From Desmonostoc muscorum FACHB-395 (GTDB lineage: Bacteria > Cyanobacteriota > Cyanobacteriia > Cyanobacteriales > Nostocaceae): DNA of 37,308 nucleotides. The stretch is from assembly GCF_014698035.1 (NCBI RefSeq), contig NZ_JACJSF010000076.1, positions 1-37,308 of the forward strand, given 5' to 3'. The stretch's first letter is position 1. Each line of letters begins with the position of its first letter. Of this stretch, positions 1-8,115 are shown in pieces. The notes beneath the pieces were generated by a model. The model was not told the DNA's origin, did no database searches, and saw nothing but the letters and a program-made list of their open reading frames with translations. Both the position numbers and the translations under genes were made by a program.

Positions 1-17
1 CGACGCTCTTCCGATCT
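1..17. other. Illumina adapter remnant at contig edge
   Basis: The first 17 bases, CGACGCTCTTCCGATCT, match the 3' end of the standard Illumina TruSeq adapter, recalled from general knowledge. They are almost certainly not biological, so the window starts at a contig edge and real sequence begins near base 16-18. The boundary is blurred because the bases CT may belong to either part. Confidence 0.93.
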
Positions 18-59
18 CGGCAGCCACTTCATTCCCCTTTAAAATGATTATCATTATTG
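16..59. repeat. Left arm of terminal inverted repeat
   Basis: This stretch is an imperfect inverted copy of about 37255-37298. The arms share a perfect 15-mer (AAAATGATTATCATT here at 41-55, its complement at 37259-37273), then a C-rich tract and a CGGCARCC block in the same order. It may be half of a hairpin or MITE-like element whose centre is missing, or a fold-back assembly artefact. Confidence 0.7.
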
Positions 60-71
60 TTAATGGAATAG

Positions 72-239
72 TTTATTTTCTGGAAGTCCCTTAAATTATG
101 TCCAATTGGAAAACATTTGGGACTAGTTGGACAACAAGTTCCTTCCTTTATTTGGAAGGGCAAACAATACGGTGGATATGAAGTAGCATTAGCCGAAGCC
201 AAAAATTATATAGATGGCATAAATAAGAATGTAGTGTAG
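72..239 (+). pseudogene. 3' fragment of a small cyanobacterial protein gene
   Basis: An open frame without a start codon runs from an upstream stop at 69-71 to TAG at 237-239. Its C-terminus reads FIWKGKQYGGYEVALAEAK and then YIDGINKNVV. The amphipathic, Ala/Glu-rich end looks like a real protein. It fits as the missing C-terminal half of the truncated gene that begins at 37104 and runs off the other end of the window. The two halves would be joined if the molecule is circular and interrupted by the inverted-repeat element. The family is not recognised and the function is unknown. Confidence 0.55.
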
Positions 240-264
240 AGTCACTAACAGCGTGAGGTATCAA

Positions 265-702
265 CTAAAACCCAATCACAGAAACCGCCTTCCGTTTCTG
301 CTCTGGTGTTACCTCCAGATAACGCTGCAACGTCCCCAGGTCACTGTGACCAGAGATTTCTTGAATAGTTCTCAAAGGTATCCCGGCGCTCGACATCTGC
401 GTGAGGGCAGTTCGCCTAAACGAATGGGTGCTGACTCCCTCTACCCCAATTCGCTTGCAGGCATCACGCAAAATCTTGTCTGCCATGAATCGGGTCAGTC
501 GTTCAGTCACGCCGCGCATACCAGGGAACATTGCCCCCGGCTGGGGGTGGTATTCGCCCAGCATTGCGGCTAGTCCTGGTGGGATGTCTACAATCCGGGT
601 TTTATGCTTTCCTTTGGTGGTAGACTTGCGAAAAGTGATAGCACCAGATTTGATATCAGTCGTCTGGAGTGCTAACGCTTCTGATAGGGGGTAAATGAGC
701 AA
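265..702 (-). pseudogene. Truncated tyrosine recombinase (integrase C-terminal part)
   Basis: About 145 residues match the catalytic domain of the small plasmid tyrosine recombinases, of which 18499-19068 is an intact relative here. The HxxR motif (HSFRRTALTQM), the GHSDLGTL histidine motif and the nucleophile region RYLEV are present. The N-terminal part is missing. The only start is TTG at 702, an in-frame stop lies just upstream (715-717), and the position of the first catalytic arginine (GLRISEA in the intact paralogue) reads YPLSEA. Loss of that arginine argues that it cannot recombine DNA. It is most likely a decayed copy left by recombination between integrase genes. Confidence 0.8.
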
Positions 703-1460
703 TCGTACAGATAGTTACGCTAAGGCTGTAACCCTTGCTGGACAAGCATTATGGCAATCGATATTTTGGGCAATTCTCAATGTACCAATTAACCTATAGG
801 TTATTTAATACAGCATTTTACAATGTAGCCATAAGGATTTGAGGCTACAAAAACCAGAGGGGTTCAAATGGTACAGTTTTATCCATGTCAATCAGGATGT
901 TACCAGCAGGTCATCAAGTCCTTATCGTAACTTTCTGCATGGCTGCTCATTTGACCCCTGATACGCGACAACCAGTGAAAAGGCAAATTCCAAACAGAGC
1001 GCGATCGCGTGGGGTAAGGAAACCCTCGGTGAATAATCGCTTTAGTTCGTCTTGGGTTAATATTTTGCCTTGTCCGTTGCCGCTAACCTTCATCTTTTCT
1101 ACTTTCTAGGGGATTACACGTTTGCTGTAAAACGTGTAATACCTGACCCAAAGTATTGTAACTCCGTTGGTGTCACTACCGCGATCGCACCTCATCAATT
1201 CCAACTTATCAATCGCAATCGCTACAACCCGCATCCTAACGTTGGCTGATTAAACCTGCTTATGTTTGCAGCACGTTGACCACTTGCAGGTATAATCTGC
1301 ACTAGTAGGATTTGCTAATGTTGCGGCTCGCCTGACTGTCTATACTCAGTTCTATACCTCGGTTGATCAATCGTTGCTATCAGTGAGTGATATCAATCGC
1401 TCCGCTTTTATCTTTCAGGTTTTGGCTATGGCTCTCTGCGCGTGAGTTGGTTGTATCTTC
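703..1460. other. Intergenic stretch without a recognisable gene
   Basis: No convincing coding sequence is seen. It contains HIP1-type GCGATCGC sites near 1000 and 1180, a weak inverted pair (AGGGGTTCAAATG near 858 against CATTTGACCCCT near 948), and a strong dyad at 1113-1140. The last 40 or so bases (1418-1460) repeat the sequence downstream of the second NACHT gene (22441-22485), so the cassette duplication extends past the stop codon. Confidence 0.7.
1113..1140. repeat. Perfect 11-bp inverted repeat
   Basis: ATTACACGTTT (1113-1123) pairs perfectly with AAACGTGTAAT (1130-1140) across a 6-nt loop. There is no T-run on either side, so a simple Rho-independent terminator is unlikely. A protein-binding site or an RNA hairpin is possible. 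Confidence 0.6.
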
Positions 1461-3713
1461 CTAATTCCGCTTGAACTCCATTTCAGCAAAGTGGTCTTGC
1501 AACAGTTTGTGGATGAAGCGGTAACGACCACCAACACGCTGGAGAAATAAACGCTCAGTACAGTAGTCGAGGAAGCGGGCGTAGTTCCAGGGAGTGTAAC
1601 CGTTACGGAAGAGAATAAGGCGTAGGGTGAAGTGTTTAATAACGGGTGTTCCACTTCTAGGTATCGCCACCAATAATCCCAAAAGTAATGCAGACACCAA
1701 GCTAAAAATTAAAGCTTCATTTAAACTATTCTTTTGTAGAATTCGTTGAATCAAAAAGATTAATATTGTGGAAGGTAAAAAAAACAAGAATGATAATTTG
1801 ACTGTATATTTAGCAGATTGCCAAATACCTTGGTTAGGAATAGTTTTATTTTCTATCTCTAACCTATGAAATCCCAAAATCAGCCCAAAAATCAGCCCAA
1901 AAATCAGCCCAAAAATCAGCCCAAGAATCAGCCACAAAATCAGCCGAGAAATCAGCAAAAAAATCGTCCCATTCAGCCCAAAAGTAAGCACTACAGTCAG
2001 CCCAGAAATCAGCCCAGAAATCAGCCCAAAAATCAGCCACGAAATCAGCGTATTTTTAAAATTATGATAAGAGAATTTTAGGGTTTCAATTGCTTCAATT
2101 TTATCTCCAATCAGCCCAAAAGTCAGCCCCCAAAGCAGCCACCCAATCAGCCCAATCAGCCCCCCAATCAGCCCCCCAATCAGCCCCCAAACCAGCCCCC
2201 AAACCAGCCACAAAATCAGCCATTTCATAATGGTTTTGTTAAAAAAATTATTAGACCTAATTAAACCTATATTTTCAAGTTTATACTCTATTATCTCACC
2301 AAATAAACCATTAATCAGCCCTACAATCGGGCCTCCAATCAGCCCTCCAATCAGCACTACCTGCCACCAAATCAGCACGTCAATCAGCCAGTCAAGCGGC
2401 CCTCCAATCAGCCCTCTAATCGGCACTCCAATCGTCACTCGAATCAGCACTCCAGTCAGCCCGTAAATCAGCCCATAAATCAGCATTTGTATAATTCCCC
2501 AGACAATCAAATTATAAATAATTTTGAGAATTTTAGTTTTTAATAAACTAGGCTGCATTTCTTCAATCAAAAACTCCGTTTTCGATTCTCGTTGCATTTG
2601 TTTGGCTAACCAAACAATCCACATCCGTGTTTGTCTAGCATTAGGAGTTTTGTTCTTCAAATATGCCCTACTGTTAATACCCCGTGTCAACATACGCCCT
2701 ATATAGACATCTAGTAAATACTGAATCCGGTCTGTTGTAGAAGTCAAATGCTGCCATTCTTCAACAGATATTTCTTGAGATGCTAGAACAGTAATGCTGA
2801 GTAGTAAGGGAGTTTTAACCAACTCTAGGAAGTCTAAGTCGTTACTGATGGTTGACCACAGTTCCCTATATTTAATACTGGTTAGATAATCACAAATTTG
2901 ATTGTTGGTTAAAGGCTGTAAGTGAATAGCCCCGTTTAGATGCAATTGAGTAGCGTAGTTACTATATTCCTCAATCCGACTACAAACAACTAGATAAAGC
3001 GGTCTATTTTCGCTTACTAAAAATTGATTAATTGCATTGACGCAAAGCTCTTGACGTTGTGCTTCAAGTTCATCTAAACCATCAAGTAATGGTAGTAATT
3101 GGTGATTATCTACCCACTCTTGACCAAGTTTAGTTGAGACACCATATTTAGATTTAAGTTCTGACACTAACCAATCAGTTATAGATTGTCGGTCATCTTT
3201 CCAAGAGGACAGGTTGAATAAAACGGGAACGGGATATTCAGGCTGGTCTTCTGCACGGTAAACTAAAGCTTGAGCCAATTCTAATTGTGTGGTAGTTTTC
3301 CCTGCTCCTGGCTCACCCAAAATTAATAGTTTACCTGCAATTTCTTTTGATTCAAAAACTGACAAAATAGTTGTGGTATTTGGGAGAGGGACAACAGGCT
3401 TTAAGCCAATTTTTATATCTGCATCCCAAGGGCGTTTTACCTGTTGCGGTTGTGATTCTTTCCCTAAATTAATTAGCACGGCATTGTGTAGAGAGTCCGT
3501 TAACCGTCCAGTAACTTCTTCCTTGACTGCGGCTAATAGTATCCGTTCATTCTTTGGTCGAGCAGGGTTGCCTACTGGTGTTGTCTGCTGACCTAGAATA
3601 TTAAAAATATTTTGAAAAACATTACCTTGAATATAGTCGCCTTCGATCCGTTCGTTATAATTACCTCCTCCAGTATTAATATTGCGGTTTTCAGGCAGGT
3701 TCGGCTCTTCCAT
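1461..3713 (-). CDS. NACHT NTPase with glycine-rich membrane domain (cassette 1)
   Basis: This 750-residue protein is a STAND/NLR-like NTPase. Residues 10-31 carry the motif NTGGGNYNERIExDYIQGN, nearly identical to residues 621-642 of its upstream neighbour. A NACHT domain follows, with Walker A GEPGAGKT (133-140) and Walker B LLPLLDGLDEL (206-216). From about residue 390 to 640 the chain is a series of very hydrophobic segments with glycine every four residues (GLIGGLIGGLIG, GLIFGLIFG), encoded by tandem 12-bp repeats. The C-terminus (RFIHKLLQDHFA) is a typical end of cyanobacterial NACHT proteins. It lies 68 bp downstream of the pentapeptide gene and is probably co-transcribed. Bacterial NACHT proteins are known in antiphage defence; a membrane-disrupting effector role for the glycine-zipper region is inference. 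Confidence 0.85.
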   Translation of the reverse strand: MEEPNLPENRNINTGGGNYNERIEGDYIQGNVFQNIFNILGQQTTPVGNPARPKNERILLAAVKEEVTGRLTDSLHNAVLINLGKESQPQQVKRPWDADIKIGLKPVVPLPNTTTILSVFESKEIAGKLLILGEPGAGKTTTQLELAQALVYRAEDQPEYPVPVLFNLSSWKDDRQSITDWLVSELKSKYGVSTKLGQEWVDNHQLLPLLDGLDELEAQRQELCVNAINQFLVSENRPLYLVVCSRIEEYSNYATQLHLNGAIHLQPLTNNQICDYLTSIKYRELWSTISNDLDFLELVKTPLLLSITVLASQEISVEEWQHLTSTTDRIQYLLDVYIGRMLTRGINSRAYLKNKTPNARQTRMWIVWLAKQMQRESKTEFLIEEMQPSLLKTKILKIIYNLIVWGIIQMLIYGLIYGLTGVLIRVTIGVPIRGLIGGPLDWLIDVLIWWQVVLIGGLIGGPIVGLINGLFGEIIEYKLENIGLIRSNNFFNKTIMKWLILWLVWGLVWGLIGGLIGGLIGLIGWLLWGLTFGLIGDKIEAIETLKFSYHNFKNTLISWLIFGLISGLISGLTVVLTFGLNGTIFLLISRLILWLILGLIFGLIFGLIFGLILGFHRLEIENKTIPNQGIWQSAKYTVKLSFLFFLPSTILIFLIQRILQKNSLNEALIFSLVSALLLGLLVAIPRSGTPVIKHFTLRLILFRNGYTPWNYARFLDYCTERLFLQRVGGRYRFIHKLLQDHFAEMEFKRN
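1870..2465 (-). repeat. Tandem short repeats encoding the NACHT membrane segments
   Basis: The plus strand reads as diverging tandem copies of AATCAGCCCAAA and CAATCAGCCCCC. On the coding strand they give the four-residue pattern Gly-Leu-Ile-x. The 12-bp period equals exactly one such unit, so slippage would add or remove membrane-segment units without breaking the frame. A shorter version occurs in the second NACHT gene at about 22690-23130. Confidence 0.85.
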
Positions 3714-3781
3714 ATTTTTATATCAACAAATTTTTAGATCTATGGATTGGCTAACTATAAAATTTTATTAGTTCAGTTTCT

Positions 3782-5995
3782 TTAATCTTCTGCCTCTACT
3801 TCCTGCCAACCTTTGATAGCGCCAACAACAAAAGCACCTGCTGGGTTATCAATAGCCTTTTCAAAAGCAGCCAACCCACCTTCTTTAACAGCATTTATTA
3901 CTCGTTCCTTCAATAATGGGTTGCTTTCAATGCGATTTATAGCTTCTGCCGCTACTACCATTTGTTGTGATGTAGTAGTGGTAGGGTAAGTTTGTTCTAA
4001 TTGTTTTAGTAATAGCTGAATCTCGGCAGCAGCTTGGGCAAGGCTCTGTGGTTGTCCAGCCGCGTAGTAATTACCTTGGATATAATCGCGTTCAATGCGC
4101 TCGTTATAGTTGCCGCCGCCTGTGTTGATATTGCGATCGCCAGTCATTGTTGTATCTCCTTGAACTACTCGGTTGCCTTCACCTTGAACGTTATTGACGT
4201 TGCCGCCTACAGAACCATCAATTGAAAATCCACCGGGGTTGTTTGTCATAGTACCTACCTCTTGTATTTGAGTATTTGAATAAACGCTAGGGCGGTATAG
4301 TGCTGTTACCACCATATTTTTTAAATCGGTAATTATGTTATCTTTCTCAGCTATTAACTTTTGGACTTCTTGCTCTGCCAAAGCTTTTAGCTGATTATAA
4401 GTATTAAAATATTCTTTACTCAATTCAGACTTGTCAGCCGTAGCTGCGGTTTTAGCACGAAGCAGAAACTTATCTTGTCCTCGTACTTCCATGCCGACAA
4501 TTCGTAAATCTGCCTCTGGGTGATTCTCTGCTAACTGCTTAAATGAAATTGCGATCGCTCTTGGGTCAACGCCTTGGTTATGGTAGAGGTCGAGTGTATC
4601 AAAAATTGGTTTGATAAAATCCCCAAACTCCCCATCTGCAAATACTTCTTTATTGTTATCAGGTTTACGGAGGGGGTCAGGATTTTCTTTTGTGGGAAGT
4701 CGCATATAAACGTATTCACACCGCACCCCATCAAACTTGGTATCAGTGGTAATACCCCAATCTTGAATGTATGCCCCGGTGAGAGTAGCGCCTGTTAAAT
4801 CAGTTCCATTAAGTTGTGTTTGTACTAATTTCACCCTTGATAAATCTGCGTCTTGTAAGTTGGCTTGACTTAGGTCTGCACCGATGAAGCTGGCATCTAC
4901 CAAATTCGATCCTTGAAAATTTACTTCTCGCAAGTCTTCGCGGTCAAAATTCAAGTCTAGCCCCTGGCTTGTTACCAGAACTTGACGCAGTTGTGCTTTT
5001 TGCAAGTAACTTGTTCCAGGGCGAACAAGGTCAAGTTTCTTAGTTTTGCTGAAACAGGTGCGAGTCAAATTAGCTTTTCTAAAGTCTGTACTTTTAAGTG
5101 TGGCAGCCGTGAAGTTAGCATCAGTTAAGTTGGCATTGCGAAAGCTTGTACCGCCAAAGGCTGCAAAAGCAACAGCAATGTTCCGAATAATGGCGTATTT
5201 TTCATCTCCTTTCATTGCTCTCCAGGCAATGTAAGCACTAAGTAAAACGACAGCTCCGGCGACGGCTAAGGTGACGGCTCCGACGAAGGTTAAGGTTCCA
5301 GTTAAGATTCCGGCTCCGGCTAAGGCTCCTGCGAAGGCTCCGGCTAAGGCTCTAGTTAAGGCTCCGGCGAAGGCTCTGGCTCCGGCTCCTGCGACGACTA
5401 AGGCTCCTGCGACGGCTAAGGCTCCTGCGAAGGCTCCGGCGAAGGCTCCGGCGACGGCTCCGGCGACGGCTCCGGCGACGGTTAAGGCGACATCTCCGGC
5501 TCCGGTGAGGATTAAGGTGGCGGCGATGGCTTCGGCATTGAGTGCGGCTCTGGATAAGGCTCCGACGACGGCTAAGGCTCCGGCTAAGGCTCCGGCTAAG
5601 GCTAAGGCTCCGGCTAAGGGTGAGTTTAATCCTTGTCGAAGGATAACTATAAATAAAACAATTATTACTATTAAGGCAGTCCAGCCAGCAACCTGAAATT
5701 GTTGTATGGTAGCATCAAATAGTAGTATAGGACGAGGAAATATATCAGCTATCAACACTCCAGCAAAGGCTGAGAAAAATCCTGAAGCTCCAGACAGCAA
5801 CCACGAAACACCTACCAAAAAAACAGCCCAACGCTTTTGCAATCCAGCAGTAGCATGGCTAAAGTTTGCGTTCCTCAGATTTGCTCCTGTAAAATCTGCG
5901 CTTCGGATATCTGCATAGCTAAAGTTTGCACCCTCAAGATTTTGACCTTTGAAAGAACGACCTCTGAGATTTTGACCGGAGTAGTCCTGCGACAT
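3782..5995 (-). CDS. Pentapeptide-repeat membrane protein (cassette 1 partner)
   Basis: The 737-residue protein begins with pentapeptide repeats (residues about 8-48, A[DN][LF]xx pattern), then two ordinary hydrophobic segments (55-85, 103-120). An Ala/Gly-rich hydrophobic block (127-250) is built from AGALAGALAG-like units. More pentapeptides follow (284-315 and 358-410), then a conserved region beginning WGITTDTKFDGVRCEY and a Lys/Glu-rich possible coiled coil. The shared motif NTGGGNYNERIExDYIQGN lies at 621-642, and a C-terminal helical domain starts SLAQAAAEIQLLLKQLEQ. The start at 5995 matches the paralogue's start at 26510. It precedes the NACHT gene by 68 bp. Its function is unknown; the shared motif suggests it is recruited by, or recruits, that NTPase. 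Confidence 0.85.
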   Translation of the reverse strand: MSQDYSGQNLRGRSFKGQNLEGANFSYADIRSADFTGANLRNANFSHATAGLQKRWAVFLVGVSWLLSGASGFFSAFAGVLIADIFPRPILLFDATIQQFQVAGWTALIVIIVLFIVILRQGLNSPLAGALALAGALAGALAVVGALSRAALNAEAIAATLILTGAGDVALTVAGAVAGAVAGAFAGAFAGALAVAGALVVAGAGARAFAGALTRALAGAFAGALAGAGILTGTLTFVGAVTLAVAGAVVLLSAYIAWRAMKGDEKYAIIRNIAVAFAAFGGTSFRNANLTDANFTAATLKSTDFRKANLTRTCFSKTKKLDLVRPGTSYLQKAQLRQVLVTSQGLDLNFDREDLREVNFQGSNLVDASFIGADLSQANLQDADLSRVKLVQTQLNGTDLTGATLTGAYIQDWGITTDTKFDGVRCEYVYMRLPTKENPDPLRKPDNNKEVFADGEFGDFIKPIFDTLDLYHNQGVDPRAIAISFKQLAENHPEADLRIVGMEVRGQDKFLLRAKTAATADKSELSKEYFNTYNQLKALAEQEVQKLIAEKDNIITDLKNMVVTALYRPSVYSNTQIQEVGTMTNNPGGFSIDGSVGGNVNNVQGEGNRVVQGDTTMTGDRNINTGGGNYNERIERDYIQGNYYAAGQPQSLAQAAAEIQLLLKQLEQTYPTTTTSQQMVVAAEAINRIESNPLLKERVINAVKEGGLAAFEKAIDNPAGAFVVGAIKGWQEVEAED
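5255..5630 (-). repeat. GC-rich hexamer-like repeats encoding the Ala/Gly membrane block
   Basis: Short units such as GGCTCCGGC and GGCTAAGGC repeat on the plus strand and encode the Ala-Gly-Ala-Leu block. Base composition is much more GC-rich than the flanks. The paralogue at 24414-26510 has ordinary, non-repetitive membrane segments at the same place, so this block expanded locally or was replaced. Confidence 0.85.
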
Positions 5996-6072
5996 GGCTA
6001 GGTGCTGTATACAAATTTCTTTTTGGATACAGATATACCATGAACAATTCCAGAATTTTTACGGTTTAAGTT
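5996..6072 (-). promoter_or_regulatory. Conserved upstream leader of cassette 1
   Basis: About 70 bp upstream of the start are nearly identical to 26511-26584, upstream of the paralogue. Similarity stops sharply beyond. The conserved part holds TGTATCC and TGTATACA separated by an A/T-rich stretch (a TGTAT/ATACA dyad) and a TTGTTCA block, which could form a promoter plus operator. Conservation in both copies marks it as functional or recently duplicated. Confidence 0.55.
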
Positions 6073-6584
6073 GATTTGCTATTTCTACCACCATAATTAA
6101 CTCCCTTATGTGAATCCAAAGCGCTCGCTATGTAGATTTTGAGGATACCTGTTTATCACAAGCGTGAGCTAGCTTGGCAGATAACGCTTTTCTTGTCCTT
6201 TGACAGCGAAAATGGCTGTAATCCTTACAAAGTAGGGTTATTGGACTCATTTAACTGACAAGACAACAACCACGTAGGCGAAGCCAGCCGCAGGCATCAT
6301 GCTTTTCTTAGGCTGCTCTACCGCGAGGGGTTGTAACCCATATACAGTAGGGTTATTGGACAACTTTAGCCCTGATAAGCATTAAGTTCAATTCTGTGCA
6401 GATTTTTGACATCTAAAAATACTCTCAAATGGTTACTGGGCAAGGTGTATAGCTTGCAATAGATATGTAGATTTCCCTATAAAATAATCCAAAACAACCT
6501 GCAAGGAAGATAAATTCTGATGCGATCGCACTTCATCTCTCCTGTGATGAGGTTAGAGTATTTTGGTATTTGATTATCAGTGAG
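6073..6584. other. Intergenic region with 30-bp direct repeats
   Basis: No gene is seen. Two direct repeats of about 30 bp share the perfect core AGTAGGGTTATTGGAC (6231-6246 and 6346-6361), each preceded by TGTAAYCC. Between them is a GCGAAGCC/GCCGCAGGC palindrome of the short dispersed type common in Nostoc genomes (about 6272-6298). A HIP1 site lies near 6522. Confidence 0.6.
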
Positions 6585-7037
6585 CTATTTAACAAGCCAA
6601 TTTTCTAATTTTTTAAGGCTATTTATTATATTTTCTTTTGACTCTTCTTTAATAGACCCGTTTTGAACTCCTATTATTAATTCGCTTGATATATAACTGG
6701 ATTGTTGGTAGAATCTTGATTCATCTTTAGACCGCAGAGATTCCCTCAAATATCCAAAATGAGTGCCTAGTTCTTCTCGTATTTTTCCTGGTAGTTGAGA
6801 AGCTACTCTCTCAATTTGGTTGCTAAGATTTGTTATTTCGGCATCTACATTTAGTACTGAGCTTTCGTGGTTTAAATGCCTATCTGGAACTTTTACACTA
6901 TTACCTTTATCTAACTTAACCTCGGATTGTGTCTGAAAATCCGTAAAACGGGTTGGGTTATCAATCACCGTACCAGACTGCCCTTTAAAATCACCATCAA
7001 CTATAACTACGCGGTCGCCTTTGTTGAAATCGGTCAT
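6585..7037 (-). CDS. KOW-domain hypothetical protein
   Basis: This 150-residue protein starts with a KOW-like motif (KGDRVVIVDGDFKGQSGTVID split over residues 6-26), the beta-hairpin found in NusG, ribosomal proteins L24/L26 and some DNA-repair factors, where it binds nucleic acid or protein. The rest is polar and helical, with a likely coiled coil around residues 65-110 and no recognised catalytic motif. It stands alone with intergenic DNA on both sides. The function is unknown; the KOW call rests on sequence pattern alone. Confidence 0.65.
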   Translation of the reverse strand: MTDFNKGDRVVIVDGDFKGQSGTVIDNPTRFTDFQTQSEVKLDKGNSVKVPDRHLNHESSVLNVDAEITNLSNQIERVASQLPGKIREELGTHFGYLRESLRSKDESRFYQQSSYISSELIIGVQNGSIKEESKENIINSLKKLENWLVK

Positions 7038-7210
7038 ATCCAGTAACCCACTAAAGTTTTACTGTAAAAAACTACATTTTCATACTGGTTTATTCCAGAT
7101 AAAACTTAGAAAATTTCTCACTCTACTTCATACCCCTGTTTTTACATAAAGGAGATTTATCAGCGTTCAAAACATTGTAGGCTGTGGATCACAGGGTCTA
7201 CAGTCTAGCA

Positions 7211-7339
7211 ATGAAAATCAATCGGCATGGACGCACCAAAGTTCTTACTCAGTCAGAGATACAGCTAATCTTCAGTGATGGCTTAGACAATAACCGCGAT
7301 CGCCTTTTCCTCTGTGCAACAATTTTCGTCGAATATTAA
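7211..7339 (+). pseudogene. 5' fragment of a small tyrosine recombinase
   Basis: A 42-codon frame begins MKINRHGRTKVLTQSEIQ and runs to NNRDRLFLCATIFVEY. It aligns without gaps to the N-terminus of the intact integrase at 18499 (MKIDRHDQAKILSSSEIVQ, ERDRALFGLCLY). It ends at TAA just before the catalytic arginine region. Upstream at about 7170-7197 is a dyad around TGTAGGCTGTG and CACAGGGTCTACA, possibly an old recombination or attachment site. It cannot encode an active enzyme. Confidence 0.75.
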
Positions 7340-7380
7340 ATAGTGCCTTAATAGGGATTTTGATTAATTCCAATCAAAGA

Positions 7381-7434
7381 AGCCAAGCCAATAAGCTTCA
7401 TCCTTGAAGTTTCAATCGCTAAATTGGCTAGGCT
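7381..7434 (-). terminator. Hairpin downstream of the small peptide gene
   Basis: AGCCAAGCCAAT (7381-7392) pairs with ATTGGCTAGGCT (7423-7434) with one mismatch, around an inner CTTCA/TGAAG stem. It lies about 50 bp after the stop of the gene at 7488-7700 and may end its transcript. The T-run is weak, so this is tentative. Confidence 0.4.
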
Positions 7435-7487
7435 TACTAAATTAAAATTCCCCTTTTTAAGATAGGCTATGGGGATCTTCAGACATA

Positions 7488-7700
7488 TTATCTCGATGAC
7501 CGATACACGGGGCGATGTCTGGGGCCTCCATCTCCACCCCAACCTGTAACATTTCCAAGTGCATCATAAGTTATAGTGCCATCAAATGCACTAATCCCCC
7601 CAGATACTTGTGCAGCTTCATCATCTGTCAAAGGGACTATTATATTATCATCCAACTCAAAAATCTCAGGTTCTAAATTAGAAATGTTTATTTGTGGCAT
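7488..7700 (-). CDS. Small double-glycine leader peptide, RiPP/bacteriocin-like precursor
   Basis: The ATG at 7700 (MPQINISNLEPEIFELDD) gives a 70-residue protein. An acidic leader ends in LTDDEAAQVSGG, the classic double-glycine cleavage context of bacteriocin and RiPP precursors, which is recognised by a peptidase-containing ABC transporter. The putative core has about 35 residues, starts ISAFDGTITYDALG and ends rich in Gly, Arg and Pro, with no cysteine. No transporter or modification enzyme is encoded nearby, so maturation would have to come from elsewhere. It may be a free-standing precursor or a relic. Confidence 0.6.
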   Translation of the reverse strand: MPQINISNLEPEIFELDDNIIVPLTDDEAAQVSGGISAFDGTITYDALGNVTGWGGDGGPRHRPVYRSSR

Positions 7701-8017
7701 ATTTGAATACTTCCAGTATTTGTAGATAGGAATAATTGTAAACATACTGATTATTCAGTAGCCAATAAAGGTTTGTCAAGCAGCAGGTTTGGTTTGGACT
7801 ATAACAGATGTTGTGGGTAACATCCACATGGCGATCACTTCTACTTAGGGCGATTATATGTAACTAGTCCCAGATTAGGGATTGCCTTACTCATCACCAA
7901 GTGGTAAAAGGGTTCCCAAAGTCAACTTCGATGGTGCTGTATAAATTTGTTAGTTTTTTATCTAAACTCATCTTGGCCCAACCCCGGATGCATCCGATCG
8001 CACCTGCGGATATGCAA

Positions 8018-8064
8018 TTACTTATCAGAACATGCGTTCTCATAAGTTAAATTCTGATAAGTAA
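8018..8064. repeat. Overlapping dyads able to form alternative hairpins
   Basis: TTACTTATCAGAA (8018-8030) is a perfect inverted match to TTCTGATAAGTAA (8052-8064). The left arm can also pair with an internal copy (ACTTAT-GAAC at 8020-8030 with GTTC-ATAAGT at 8036-8047). The two structures exclude each other. It sits just downstream of the relaxase stop and may be its terminator or a protein-binding site. Confidence 0.6.
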
Positions 8065-8115
8065 ATACTAAAAAATATCAAGCGACTGTACAGTTCACTA
8101 CTAGAACGCTGACTA

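Noticed and set aside
885..1109. Possible 74-codon gene on the plus strand
   Set aside because: No homology pattern, no ribosome-binding site and a composition like the surrounding intergenic DNA.
1866..2081. Plus-strand frame encoding Asn-Gln-Pro-Lys repeats
   Set aside because: It is the antisense reading of the 12-bp repeats encoding the NACHT membrane segments.
5271..5696. Plus-strand frame rich in Ala-Pro-Ala-Lys, resembling a histone H1-like protein
   Set aside because: It is the antisense shadow of the Ala/Gly repeat block of the pentapeptide gene; there is no independent start signal, and the composition follows from the DNA repeat.
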